Part shown: in pieces, positions 14,501-26,757 of the stretch
How the letters are laid out: each line of letters begins with the position of its first letter
How positions within the stretch are numbered: position 1 is the first letter of the stretch
Assembly (NCBI RefSeq): GCF_028453695.1
Contig: NC_135777.1
Location: forward strand, 19,085,714 to 19,149,713
Length of the DNA stretch: 64,000 bases
Source: Augochlora pura
Lineage: Eukaryota; Arthropoda; Insecta; Hymenoptera; Halictidae
Direction: 5' to 3'
Notes under the pieces: generated by a model
What the model was told of the DNA's origin: nothing
The model's database searches: none
Seen by the model: only the letters and a program-made list of their open reading frames with translations
Made by a program: the position numbers and the translations under genes

Positions 14501-14763
14501 GGAAGTGATAAGACCGGGCGGAACACGCACCTAAGCTCCGACCAGACCATGGGGAACTCGACGAGACCGTAGTTCGAGGGCAGACACATGCATTTCCGTG
14601 CTCTGGTCGCCTGCTTTCTGTTGCCGCACTGTTTCAGCTTCACGGTGAAAACAGTGGCCCGCGACATTCGGCTGCGGAATAACTTCCTAAACTTCATCCT
14701 GCGGCGTCCGTCCGTCGCCTCATGGCCGACCAACGCGATCCTCTCGTCGCTGGCCACCACCAT
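7043..14763 (-). CDS. KLHL10: Kelch-like protein 10 (BTB-BACK-Kelch Cullin-3 adaptor)
   Basis: Nine coding exons, in transcript order: 14763-14531, 12969-12632, 11974-11643, 11066-10882, 10757-10546, 9891-9556, 8759-8637, 7919-7752 and 7221-7043. They sum to 2106 nt (701 aa) with consistent phases. The BTB domain is at about residues 80-190 (LCDGAIRCARDHVF, then SPYFKALF). The BACK domain follows at about 191-300 (ENCLGIIKFARHYF, joined across an intron). Six Kelch blades run from about 340 (ILFTIGGW, YMIGGFDG, YALGGYNG, YIVGGFNG, YALGGFDG, FVVGGFDG), and an acidic tail ends the protein. By family knowledge, KLHL10 recruits substrates to a Cullin-3 E3 ligase, and in mammals and Drosophila it acts in spermatids. 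The ~77-residue basic segment ahead of the BTB is unusual. The first in-frame ATG after a stop is at 14763, and a later ATG just before the BTB is possible. The acceptors at 11974 and 11066 were chosen because they best restore the family sequence. Confidence 0.9.
11548..11593. repeat. (GAAA)n microsatellite
   Basis: About eleven GAAA units, the last ones slightly imperfect, lie in an intron of the KLHL10-type gene between the exon ending at 11643 and the next coding exon. Confidence 0.9.
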
Positions 14764-15450
14764 TGTTTCCTTCCAGCTGTTGACGTTCACCGGGTTCCGC
14801 GTTTCTCCTTTGCTACCAGCCGATCGGCTCGTTCACGTGTTCGCTCTGATTAACGATGCCAGACCTGGCACCGGAGATTCGCGGCCATGACAGAGGAACG
14901 CCGATACTTTCAGCTGACGGTACTGGCGAGCGAGCGATGATCGAGATCGAGGCCGGTCGTTGATCCTCGACTCACTTCCCGCTCGTAGGACTCTCCGCTA
15001 ACTGGCCACTTAATATTAGTTCCTGAGATACCGCGCTTTCTGGGCTCCGTGAAATAACGTTGACGAGCCGTGTGCTCGAAATCTACATTTTCTAATTCTA
15101 GCACAGAAACTATTTTTATATCATATTTTGTTGAGATTGTATTGTCGTTAATTGTTGAGAGTAGAGGTCAAAAGATTTGTTCCGTTTTCCTTCCTCTTAA
15201 CTTTTTTGATATAAATGAAGAAAATAAAAATATAAATAGAATGTAAAGAAACTATGGCAGAATATTAATAAAATATAAAGAAGGTGTTACAGAATATAAA
15301 CAAAATAATTAATATTACTATTCGACGTTTTTAATTTGTTACCTATGCTATATCTACCTTAATTGTTAACCTTCCATAAACCATTGCCTTTGACTGTTTT
15401 TAAATTAATGGTGATCGGTGACTCTGAGTTTGCAAATATTTATCAATAAA
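14764..15450. other. Upstream region of KLHL10-type gene
   Basis: This is the 5' flank of the minus-strand KLHL10-type gene. It should contain its 5' UTR and promoter, but I see no clear TATA box or initiator pair. From about 15100 the sequence is AT-rich and unremarkable. Confidence 0.4.
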
Positions 15451-15454
15451 TGGA

Positions 15455-16080
15455 AATAAAGAGGGCGAGGGATCGCCGCCCAAAGAGGGAGGGGCGGCAG
15501 ACGACTACCGCTACCCCATTAATTCCTCCTATTCAATTAAATTATCCCGCGCTAAATGTATAGCGATACAAAATTAATACGCATAAGTATACAAAAATAA
15601 ATAAGGGGCGAGGGATCAGCAAACGTCCCCTTCCGCCCCATTAGTTCCTTCTATCCAGTCGAACTAAAACGCCCTGTGCCAACATCTAACAATATCAAAT
15701 TTAATATAACTACGCAAAAATAAAAATATGTGAGGGGCTGTGACACGACCAATTATAAACCAAGGGGTAGAAAACGACCAACTCCACCCATTAGTTATTT
15801 CCATCCGAGTAAATTATACCGCGTAAAACATATAACAAAATTGCTAAATTAATACATAGGTACGCAAATGTAAAAATAAATAAAGGGGTGGGGCAGAACG
15901 AATTATATACCGAGGGACAGCAAACGACTAATTCCACCCTATTAATTTCTACCAGCCAATTAAATTTTCCGTGAAAATAAATGTGTAACAGGTTTTATAT
16001 TAGTATACAGATGTACAAAAATAAAAATGAGAGGGGAGGTACCGTGCAAACAATTATAAACCGAGGCATACCAGACATCG
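15455..16080. repeat. Degenerate ~145-bp tandem (satellite-like) array
   Basis: A pattern recurs with starts near 15457, 15598, 15723, 15876 and 16022, a spacing of about 125-153 bases. Each unit has an AAATAAA-type lead, a GAGGGG-type purine block, CAAACGACTA-like sequence, then CACCCCATTAATTCCT-like sequence, then TTAAATTATCCCGCG-like sequence, and ends in an AT-rich stretch with CAAAAATAAAAAT. Units are diverged by point changes and small indels, so this is an old array. It lies between the KLHL10-type gene and the CpG island. There is no coding capacity. Confidence 0.75.
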
Positions 16081-16439
16081 CTTTATTGATACAATATTAT
16101 TTCTGGAAACTATTGTTCACTTTAATTTGATCAGTATCAACGCGGATACTCGCTAAATCTATACAATTATTAAAATATGATATTCTAAGCTTTCGGACAA
16201 AATGTGACTGATCAAAATTTGGATATCCCAATTAGTTTGAGAATAAATCATCTGTCTACTCTCGCAACTCGTTAAAACTTTTTGACTGTCCCGGAATATG
16301 TTTTCCTATCAATCCTTTCTGTGTATTTTATGCATTTATTTGACAAAGTGGACAGGTGAAACAGAAAATAGCGATAAAATAAAATGAAACCGTTGAAACC
16401 CAAAATGTTGGTGTCAATCTGTTAAAATTATTTGAAAAG

Positions 16440-18560
16440 AAACAAACGTTGCACTCGGCTCTTCCGTCGCTGCTATCGACGCGGACGTTTCTTTATTTTG
16501 CATAAATATCCGCATCCCACCGATTACAAATCAAGGGAAGTCGGAGCCCTCCGGGCCGAGCAGCTCTTAAATCGCCGGGCGCGAAATAGCTCCCCGCAAA
16601 TTCCTACGTCCGCCCGCGAAAGGCACGAGGAACCCGAAACTGGCACCCGCGGGGGCCGATCGATCGCGGCGATCAAGCCTGGTCCGAATTCTCGGCGACC
16701 CTGAGCATCGGCGAGTCAACCCGGTAAACACCGATCTCGCGCGACAGGGCGGGGTTCGCAGGGGGGGGGGGGGGGGGTCGAAACCGGGCAGAAACGGCGG
16801 AGGGGCTGTTCGCGGAGGTGGGCCGATCGAAAGCGTGGAGCGGGATCGTGTGTCCGCGAAACAAAAAGCCCACGGGCGAAGGTTAAGGGCTGGGGGTCGG
16901 ACGGGCGGGCGGGGGGGGGGAGGGGGGTTGGACGGTGTTCCGGCACGCACACCATCACGCAGCCGGACACGCAAACGCGAACGGGCGCACGTAAAAGTCA
17001 CGTGGCACGCAACCGCACCAATCAATATCGGGCCGGCGCGGGGTGTGTGCGTTCACCGGGAGTCAGTGGGAACCGGCGATGCAGCGAGCCAGTGCGTCCG
17101 CGGCCGTCAACCACACCTTGTCGGGGAAGCCTGCTCGCGAGGCTCTGTTCGCGACGAACTGTACACCCTTCTTCGCCAGCGCGCAGCCCCTACACAGACG
17201 GCACACGCACACGCACACGTGGAAGAGCGCGGAGACAAACCACCCGGCCGGCCGCGCCGTGTGCGCGCAACCCCCGACCGTCTCTCCTCACCTGTGCTTC
17301 ACCGACGACTCTCGTTTCGCTTTCGTCGCGGCCTGTGCCCGTGTGTCTCTGCCGCTGCCTGTTGCGGAACACCAGCCGACTCGTCCGGAGTAGCTGCGAT
17401 TGAAGGTACGCTCTCACGGCCAAAAGAAACGCCGCGGGAACACACCCGGCGCGTCCTCGGCCGCCTCCTGCCTCCCCCTCCCCCCAGCACCCTTCCCTTT
17501 GGTGATCGACTAAGAGCCCGCGGTCAGTGCTCCGCGCGGGGGGTGACTTTCTAGCTGGCCGAGACTTCGCGCGGTGCACGGCTTCCTGCTGGCTGCCAGC
17601 ACTCCCTGAAATTATAGATCCTTCGTTAAAAGACTCCCGCCTGGCTGCGCGACGAGGGGAGAGACCGCGGTGAAATTGAAGGGTGAACTTGATAAGGTAT
17701 CGCCGTATCGGCGAAGCCCGCGCGGCGCCGACTTTGAGGTTTTGCGGTTCTCGCGAGGCTCGGCTCAACGGCGAAGAGGACTCGGGTAATTAAGGGAGTG
17801 GTTTATAGTATATTATTATTGTCTGTGAGATCCGGCTCGCGATTCCAAGAACTATGCAATCCTGTCGAAAGGGTTGATTCTCGGCGTTGCCGTGACTCGG
17901 GGCAGAGTGCGAAGGTATTTAGAGGATTCGTTGCCGGATCGCGTCGAGGTTTGAATAACATTGTTTCGTTCAACCGGTATTCGATGAATGGAACGTCCGG
18001 GGAGACGAGGACGCGAGAGACGGGCATCTTCGCGAGGACACCGCACGTCTTTCTCGTCCAGTGGCGGTGAGAGGGGTGCTGTAATGGTGGTCGAGTGTTT
18101 TCGAGGAGCCGTAGGTGAATGTCGAGAGAGGTGCGTGGCCCGACGACGTCGCACAGTTCCCGGGGATATCGAGCGATCGAGGCGTCGTGAATTTTTTAGA
18201 TCGCCTCTTTCTGATGCTCACCGAGGGAAACGTGTTCGCCGGTTTATCTACGGCTGCCAGACACGAGGGCGGGGTGGTGTGGCGGGNNNNNNNNNNNNNN
18301 NNNNNNNNNNNNNNNNNNNNNNNNNNNNNNNNNNNNNNNNNNNNNNNNNNNNNNNNNNNNNNNNNNNNNNNNNNNNNNNNNNNNNNAGGGGGGGGCGCTC
18401 GGTGTCATGACGAGCGCAATATTAAACGAAGCTGTACGATGCTGTTTCATTCGCGAGGGTGATTCACACGCAGGAGTATTTGAAATCCTCTTCCACGAAC
18501 GCGTGAAATCCTCTCCTCCTCGACGCTCGCACCTTTCACGCGCTCGAGGCGCCCTGCGCG
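16440..18560. promoter_or_regulatory. CpG/G-rich island with poly-G tracts
   Basis: This 2.1-kb block is strongly GC- and CpG-rich compared with its AT-rich surroundings. It contains a G17 run at 16761-16777 and a G-run cluster at about 16899-16930 on the plus strand. All long frames here overlap on several strands and have low-complexity composition, so I do not call a protein. It could be the promoter or a non-coding first exon of SDR gene A, whose start codon is 3-4 kb downstream behind a plausible 3' splice site. That link is inference. It is interrupted by a 100-N gap. Confidence 0.4.
18287..18386. other. Assembly gap (100 N)
   Basis: Exactly 100 N, the conventional placeholder for a gap of unknown length. 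The flanks are G-rich (GGCGGG before, AGGGGGGG after), consistent with a sequencing failure in GC-rich DNA. Confidence 0.99.
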
Positions 18561-19981
18561 CGACTCGTGCATACTCGCCTCTGTGTTTTGTTTCCTCCGC
18601 TTTTTTTTTTACTCTTTTTTTTTTCTTTTTCTTGTTGCCGGATCGTTGCGCGGAGCCCGTTGAATTTTTAAACGCGTTAGCCGGCGTCGCTGGAATTTCT
18701 CGAACTTTTGATGTCTGGCGCGACGCGCTTCCGGTATAGCTTCGGCTGGCACCTTTTATTTTGTTGTGCCGGTCTGCGAAACGTGGGGTGTGTTCCCCTT
18801 TTTAATGGAGAAGTCGATGCTGGGAACGATATAGGATCGCTCGTCTAGCTTTCTGCAAAACGAAGCCTTATGATTCGTGACGAATGTTTCTGCTGTTGGG
18901 CGTTAAATAAATAATGACATCTATTGGTGGCATCTTTCTAGAATTCGCTAAAGTTACTTTCAATTCAACATTTAGCTGTTAACGAGTCGTTTGCCGAATG
19001 TCGAATCCGAATACTTCCACAAAATCATTCAACCAATTAAACTGAAATTAGAAAGTTAAAATTTACCGTGGGATATTTTAGTTTAGCTCTTCCGATCTCT
19101 TTAATATTCTAGATCTTTCAGTTTACTCGATATATTGCAATAGCAAACGAATTTTAATTTTAATATTAATTGTATCGGATTATATAACATTATTATTTCG
19201 AGTCTGTCACGTGAAATTCGTTTCTGAACTTCCATAGCTATTCGATGAAATACTTAACGCTAATAATACCTTCGAAAGAATATTTTTACTAGTATCAAGA
19301 ATTTCAACCCTCGAGACATTGTAGACAGAATTGCTAGAAGTGTATTAAATTCGAGATTAATAAGATTGTAGAACAAATTGCAATAAGAAGTCATTCGTTA
19401 GCTTAAAAATTTCCTAAACTGAACGGAATTTAAAATGTACACCGATCACAATAGCAAAAGTTCCAGAAGAACAAGATTTGTTAAAAAGAATTTCTTCACC
19501 GAAAGTAATAGAACTTTAGAGCCAGTTTCACAGAAGCGAACTAGATCTTAAAATGAACTATTTCTAATTTTAAATTCAGCTAATCCTCTGGAACCTCGCA
19601 GATTCTGACCAAATTCATGCGCTTGATCCATTTTAGCACTAAACCTGCTAAATCGGTCAAAATGACCGCTTTCATTCGACTGAATTTTTATTCCACTGTA
19701 ATTACAAAAACTATACAAATTTCTAATCAAAATTTCTCGTAATAAAAATCGCAGAAGCTTGAAATATATACAATCTTTCCTTCGTTAAAAAATGCTAAAG
19801 AATAATTGATCGAGTATGAATGACCCGGCAATCGACCAGCAGAAAAAATTGTTAACCCGACAGATTTGAACAGCGAACGGACTTCTAGTTCTCCTCGGCT
19901 TGCTGGAATCCTGGTCGCAAGAAGGCCGGTAGACACAGCACGACGGGAGTCTGGCGTCAAAGCGTGTGGTAAACCTAAACG

Positions 19982-20019
<38 letters not shown>

Positions 20020-21431
20020 CGCGGGTTCAGTGAGTCATGCGCCGCGTCGAGCATCGCCGGCTTTATTTCCAAACGAGCATCCCCATCGACGCCGGGAAGT
20101 CGAGTACGAAATGGTTATAACGAGACGGTGAAATTTGATTTCGCCCACGCGACTGATCACACGCCGCCACCAGACCGGAAATTGCTTAGACGCGGCTTTC
20201 AAAGTGGATTCGTGACGAACCGCGCGAGCCAGCCAGCCCCCGACTTTCCGTCGTCCGGATTTCCTCGAAAGCGTCTTTCCTCTGCTGTTCCGTGACGTTC
20301 TCGGTCCACCGGAGAAAGCCTCTTCGACGGGAATCGTTTTTCTGATCAGTGATTCGTGAACCGGTGTTTAAAACATAAGAAACTTTTGGAAGACGGGTGA
20401 ACATTTGTTTTAAGTGAACGATCTCCAAAAGGTACTATATTTGCAAGATTCAAATCTTGTTGTTATGCACAGATGAAAATTGTCTTTAAGATATTCAGTG
20501 CCGGCAATTAATTAAAATACCCGCATAGTTAAAGCAATTTAATTAATTAAAGGGAAACTAGAAAGTTGATGTTTATTCTAGGGGGTGGCATTAGAACTCT
20601 TTCGCCTCCAAAACATTCTCGTCAAATACAATTTGTTCAAACGTATTAAAATAAATTTTCAAGATTGGTCAGAAATTAGTGTCAGCCATATTTGGATGAC
20701 GCAGTGTTCAACGTGTTAAAGGATTCTGATTTTATTGCGGCGCAGGTCTCGGTCGCTTCCATTCGATTTTAATAATTTGTTGAAGACAGTCTAGAATAAT
20801 TTCTTCGATCGATGATTCACTATGAAGGAAATGTCTAGAGGATTTCAAATTTTTTACAGAGTTGATCTATTCGATTTTCTTCAGGCTGCATGGTTGAAGA
20901 TTGTCGAGGACTCCGGAGCAGTGCTAAATGCACAGATTGTTACGATACTCGGTTTTGTAGCGGCATTTCAGATACACATGTATTTTAAGTAGTGACGACA
21001 GCTCGGCGACCGCTATCAAAGAGGTGGATGTGTTTTTTCGTTTCGAGTACACGCGAATGCGAAACACGTGGTCGGACGATGCGCGAAGAGTGATCATGGT
21101 CTGACTAATAAACAGAGTATAGCGTTCGGGTGATTCTCAGAAATTGTCCTTGTACCGTTGACGCGCGAAACACCGAAGTAGTAAATATCGAGCTCCACGG
21201 TTCGTCGTTCTATTGACATTGCACATTTTCATCACTTTTATTCGTTACATTCGCCAGGGGAAAATCGTGCTCGTTTAAAAGCAGATTCGTCGAACGTAGA
21301 GATTAGAAATTGCGATTCCCGTTTTATAAAACACGTCGACTTTCATTATTTCTATGCGTTTTTAATTGACATATTTTTGACGTAAACATTGTTGCATTTA
21401 TAGACGGACAGCTGTCGAGGGATTTCCGAAA
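18561..21431. other. Intergenic or 5' UTR-intron region upstream of SDR A
   Basis: Mostly AT-rich, with no supportable coding exon. It holds T-rich runs near 18600-18630 and the (CT)n run at 19985-20017. A plausible 3' splice site lies at 21411-21413 (ATTTATAG, exon from 21414), 18 bases before the SDR A start codon, suggesting a spliced 5' UTR leader from farther upstream. Confidence 0.4.
19985..20017. repeat. (CT)16 microsatellite
   Basis: A perfect CT dinucleotide run of 33 bases lies in non-coding sequence upstream of the SDR array. Confidence 0.95.
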
Positions 21432-24153
21432 ATGGACCTGAAGGGGAAGGTAGCGTTGGTGACCGGTGCCGCCGCCGGCATCGGAAAAGCGTTCGCCACG
21501 GAGTTGGTCGATCAAGGTGTACAGGTGAGTAGAAAACAAAAGGAACGCCGACAGTTTTGGTCGGTGGCTTTGAAATCGTAGTTCCGCGGAACAGTTGGAT
21601 AAATTCGTGTCGGAGTTTTCGATGCGAGCTGATCGCCGTCGAAAGAGAGCAAAAGCTGTGAAAATGTATTTATTTAAAAAATCCTTCCTACGAATATAAC
21701 CTTGACTGACAATTCATACGCCGCGCTATAATTGCTTTAACCGCTTGTAATCAAAAGTGGCTGACTTATATTTAGATCGCGACTCGTCAGGGAAGATATT
21801 ACGGTTTTATCTGACCGACTTACAAGGAATAAAAGCTGCACGTTAATAGAAGCGAAAGGGGAAGCTTATTTATCACGATCTGTACAGGAAAATGTCACGA
21901 CCAAAATATCGGTCGCTCTATTTTATTACGGAATTTATAAACTATCGCCGAAAGATTTCCAATGCGATCGCATCTTTTGAGATTATCCTTTTCGTTTAAA
22001 TTACAGTATAATACCTTTACCTTACCTGATACTTCAACTGGAAATTGAATTTCAAAGATTTGCTTCCAATTTCGTTATTAAAAATAATTAATCGATATTA
22101 ATATTTAAACAATATAAATATTTAAACAATAAATGCATATAATACAGTCGTGATTATCTCCGCTCGATTGTCGACTCGGAATAATTGATTTTAAATCAAA
22201 CCAGACGTCTTTTGCGCATCGATTTTCAGGTTGCTGTGTGCGACATCGACGTTGACGAGGGCGAGAAACTGGTAGAAATTTTAACTTCATACTACGGAAA
22301 GGACCGTGCGATCTTCTGTCGGTGCGACGTCACGGATTACACGCAGTTCGAAAGTACGTAATCGCGAAACGTATCGTCGTTCAACTATTGCAATCAATTC
22401 GTGATAACCGATGGTAACCGATGGCGAAATCGTTTTATTCCAGATGCGTTTCAGAAGACAGCCGCGACGTTCGGTCAAATCGATATAGTTGTAAACAATG
22501 CCGGGATCATGAACGATCGGTTTTGGGAGCTGGAGGTCGACATTAACGTCGTGAGTACTCGCGGGTTCGTATTGTTAACCCTTTGCATTCGAATGGTGAC
22601 TCTGAGACACCAGTAACATTATTCTATTACGTTGCAAAATAACTTTTATAACAATAAAGTTTAGATTCAACAAATTGTTGGGTAGCGAAACTGTTGCTAC
22701 GAGTCGCAAAAATAAATTTCGTATGCATGAGTGCACTTTATTGCATACCATAGAAGTACTATGAGCCAAAATAATTATTCAACATTTATATAATTATTTC
22801 ACATTTATATAATTATTTCACATTTATTGTTAAAATGGCTTCGAGTGCGAAGGGTTAATCGTAGACGTATCGATAGATGGATCAGTAATATCTCGAGTGT
22901 ACCGTCTGTCTCAAAATGCGTTTCAGAACGGCGTGATCCGCGGAACACTGCTTGCTCAACGATATATGAGAACGGACATGGGTGGCCACGGCGGTATAGT
23001 GGTTAACATTGGAAGCAATATCAGCATCAACCCCTACCCCAGTGTTCCAATCTACTCTGCCACCAAAGCGGCCATTGTCAACTTCACCAGAGCGTTCGGG
23101 GTAAATATCATCCCCCATTGTACTGAAAAATTTCAACTAAAGTTTAATTCAATTATTTATTACAAATATTTTTGTAATCTCACAGATTCTAAAGATAATA
23201 TATAATATATAGTAATATATAAATAAGTAATACATAATATATAGCAATATAAAAATAAATAATATATAATAATATATGATGAATGTCTCCGAAAAGTATT
23301 TCACGTTGTTGTTGTTGTTTGCAGCACCAGTACCACGTGGACCTAACCGGCGTAAAGGTGATGGCACTGTGCCCGAGTGCGACGGATAGTAACTTGTTAA
23401 AGGACGTCAGTAAACAGCTGCTCTGGTTACGATACGAGGATGCCTGGCATTGTGACATAGCCAATTCCGTGCCACAAAGGTAAAAAGAACGTCAAACAAA
23501 CCGTGGCACAGCTTTATCTGCCGCCCTAGGCTAGCGGAGGCAATCACTGTGGGGGGTAGCCAATTACTGTCTTCTGTTCACGTTCAAGAATAATTAACTT
23601 TATGTTTATCGTATATGACGTATCACATTTTCTTACTTAAATTCAATCAATTATTTATTTGCTAAAATTAAACACGTAAAATTCGAAAGTTCTTGGAACA
23701 TCACAAAAATTATTTCAATATTTTATTTTGTAGTTCAGTAATTTATTTATTGTGCGCAACAATTGAATCAATATTTCGCTCGATGCGTTAATTACTTTAC
23801 ACGGTAAATAAATTTATTTCATATTAATTATAGCATAGAAAAATAAAAAAAGTGTCAGTCACATCTAACTAAAATGCAGGCAATTACTATTAACATTTGT
23901 TAACGCACTTGCACGTCCACTTATATTTTAAATATACAAAGCGTGTAATTTTCAAGTTCTAGACCTCCCAGATTCATTTATCGTTAGTTAATATTTTCCG
24001 TAGCGTAACGTTTACGTTAACCATCGCTATAATTCCAGTGTGGAACACGTGGCAAAAGCGTTGGTGCACGTGCTGACAACCGGCAAGAGCGGCAGCGTCT
24101 GGCTGGTCGAGGAGGACCAGCCGCCTCACGAGCTCACCTTCACGAAGATCTAA
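21432..24153 (+). CDS. SDR A: 15-hydroxyprostaglandin dehydrogenase-like, catalytically complete
   Basis: Six exons: 21432-21524, 22230-22353, 22444-22550, 22927-23100, 23325-23479 and 24039-24153. They total 768 nt (255 aa), the usual length of classical SDRs. The Rossmann nucleotide motif TGAAAGIG is at residues 11-18. An acidic residue after strand 2 (VCDID) favours NAD(H). NNAG is at 90-93. The catalytic set is Asn107, Ser138, Tyr151 and Lys155 (YSATK), and by family knowledge the same numbers apply in human HPGD. The expected activity is oxidation of a hydroxyl to a ketone on a lipid or similar small substrate with NAD+; the true substrate is unknown. It is the first of six tandem paralogs, and with D one of two with the full catalytic set and a full-length substrate loop. 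Intron 3 carries a TTAA-flanked MITE. Confidence 0.9.
22575..22858. mobile_element. TTAA-flanked MITE candidate (copy 2)
   Basis: A 276-bp segment (22579-22854) lies between two TTAA tetranucleotides. The left end is CCCTTTGCATTCGAATGG and the right end, reverse-complemented, is CCCTTCGCACTCGAAGCC. It sits inside intron 3 of SDR A. It has the same boundary logic as the copies at 6106 and 27989, so I read it as a non-autonomous piggyBac-like element. There is no coding sequence inside. Confidence 0.7.
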
Positions 24154-26757
24154 GAATCGACGTGGCTCCACCCTCGCTTGAATACAAATAATCATGCCGT
24201 ACCATAACTGCGAATGTACCTTCATTATACTACCGGAACTAAGCCGAGTCCGCTGCGAGGAAACGAGGCGTCCGGCAGCGGACGAAACCCGCCCCCTCCC
24301 GAGGAGGGAGCGTATGTCCCCCGCGCCACACCAAAGAGCAAAAACGGCGCAGGATTTTGTACACTTGGCGAGAACACATTTTTTGTACATTGTTATGCGT
24401 TCCGTATTACACTTAAGTAGACGTTTAAAGACCTAGGCGGTTAACTCCGACGAAGCAATCCACGAAGATGATCCTCGGATCATCGATCGGCTCCAGTCTT
24501 TCCTCTTGGAGTCGCCGAGTTTGATAGAAGTAGACAAATCTAGGGAAAGGGGATCTCCTGGCTGTGGTCGCCGTGGACGTAAAAATTCTTCTTCGATGGA
24601 CGAACCGAAAAGGTACTAGAGTCGCGGCATGGTTTCGCGAACTAAACGCGAAAGCATAAACGGCTGTTTACGATAATATGCTAGAAAAAAATTAGGGGCA
24701 CCGCTATTTGAGATTGCGTTTACGAAAATTCTTGCTCGAGGAGGCTCACTTCTATGCTATTACTGTCGCTCGAGGTAAGCTGCACGATAAAATACAATTA
24801 TCTAGCCGCGAAGTGAAAGGAGGAAGTAAACAAACAGGATGTTTACTTCGAGATTGCGATTCAAAGAATGTTGCGCGTTTGTCTGATAAATTTAATGCTC
24901 GATTTGGGATCACGACCTCAATTTACATATTTCCGTAGAGGATGTTGACGTGCACGACTCGCGTGCGATTTAATTCGAGAAACGGTTGACCACGGTTACC
25001 GCAGCCCGAGCAACACCGATCGAAGCGGGAGAGAAGCGTCTCGAAGCCATGGGAAGCGGAAGTAACGCGCGTTTTTTTGGACCATCGACAACTGCTGTGC
25101 CGTTAAGACTCAATATTTCGTAGGCTAGCGCTCGCAATTGCGTTCACCACAGGACTAGTTTCCACGCATTCCGTCAGCCATTACGAAAAAATCGTTTCAC
25201 CACGGAAGAAAAAAAAGCACTCGACTTCTCGTTGTTCGACCGCGGTTTTATACACTGCCAGATGTTGACAAACAAGGTTCAACGATCGTACGATTTTTTT
25301 TGGTCCGCGTGAGAATCGTCGTCGACTAAAAATGAACAACGCAAGAAAAAGAAAAAAAAAAAAGAAGGAAAAACACCGCTTCCGTTCATCTAAATCCACC
25401 CATCACGCGTTCGTTAAAGTATTATCGAATCAACGAAACGAGAGGAGAGATAACAAGAGAGATAACCAGAGAGATAACGCGAGACGAGTCCAAAACATTG
25501 TCCACGATTACACAACACAGACGCGCTCGTAATTTTTATACGAACTTTTAGACGGGGATTCGACCAATGAAAGAAAGAAAGAGAGAGTGAGAAAGCGAAA
25601 TAGAGAGAGAGTGAGAGAGAGAGAGGAAACGAATAAACGTAGGTTTAGTTATACAGAATCGAGGCCTAAGCCCGGTTGTCTTCGGCGCACAAAACACAAT
25701 TACGATATATTTTAATCGTCCATTAATGTCGGTCGACCACCCGATCTCTCTCTCTGGTCGCGGTCACGCGATCGGTATACGATCAAGATCGGCGCGATCG
25801 AGGACGCGGCCGGTGAGAGATCCCGCGGGATACTCGGAATCGAAGGGCAATCGCACATTCGAATATAACATTACGTAATCTTAATCGACGCCCACGGTCG
25901 GTAGCTAGTGGAAATTGTTGGTTTTGTTATGATTTGCTCGGAATGTATGTTGCAAGCCTAGTCAATAAAGTGCATAGCTTTTTAAAAAATAAAAAAAAAA
26001 AACGGAAGTCGAACACGCTATTCTTGGAACCCGCAATAATAGCAATAAAATATAGTTTCGCAACACTCCAGCCGGATCTTTTCTTTCGCCGAACGACCCC
26101 CTGAAACTCTGCCTCCAAATCGACTGCCAACATTTTCACAAAATCGAAGCATTTAATTAATGAAACTGACACTCGAAAATATAAAAGTAATCACAAAGAA
26201 TCTTTCGCGTTCTAAATATGCTAGTAAATTTCAATTTTACAGCATCCAACTTGATAAAAGTATGAAACTACGCAAATTTTGATATTACACAAAAATTAGT
26301 ATTATTATAAATGTGCGTAATACGGCTGACGATAAGAACGGTGTAAGTAATTATAATTATCGTGTAAGTAGTATCCTGTAATCGTGGATCCATTCGTATC
26401 GAAAACAAAAGTCGTCATGTGATTGCAGAGAGCGGCGAGCAGATTGATTTTCTCCTCTTTCGTGCTCGAGCATCGAAATTCCTCGTCCGGCGTTGCATTC
26501 TCCAAATACGTCGATCCGATTGGAACGTTTTCGTGTACGCAGGATCAATTACGCGATCGTTGAAAAATCGTTTCCAGCATGTTAACACGATACGTAACCT
26601 CGTTCGTCTCCAACCTTCTCGCGGGAAGTCCAAGGTAAGCTACTCGAACGTGACACTTTCTCTCGCGACAGCCTCGTCTTCGACTTGTTTAGAGTCTATT
26701 TTGTTTCCCCATTACCTCCCTTCAAAGCAAAAACTGGAACTATTGCATTCCCATAGA
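24154..26757. other. 3' UTR of SDR A and intergenic spacer
   Basis: No coding exon is supported until the SDR B start. The first part should be the 3' UTR of SDR A. An AATAAA at 25964-25969 is a candidate poly(A) signal but is 1.8 kb from the stop codon. Also present are three ~13-base AGAGAGATAAC repeats at about 25443-25486, a GA-rich run at about 25570-25630 and a CpG-rich block at about 25740-25850. The last few hundred bases should hold the SDR B promoter and leader. Confidence 0.45.

Noticed and set aside
16567..17768. Proline- and arginine-rich frames up to 239 aa in the CpG island
   Set aside because: They read through poly-G/C tracts, several frames are open at once, and no conserved motif is visible.
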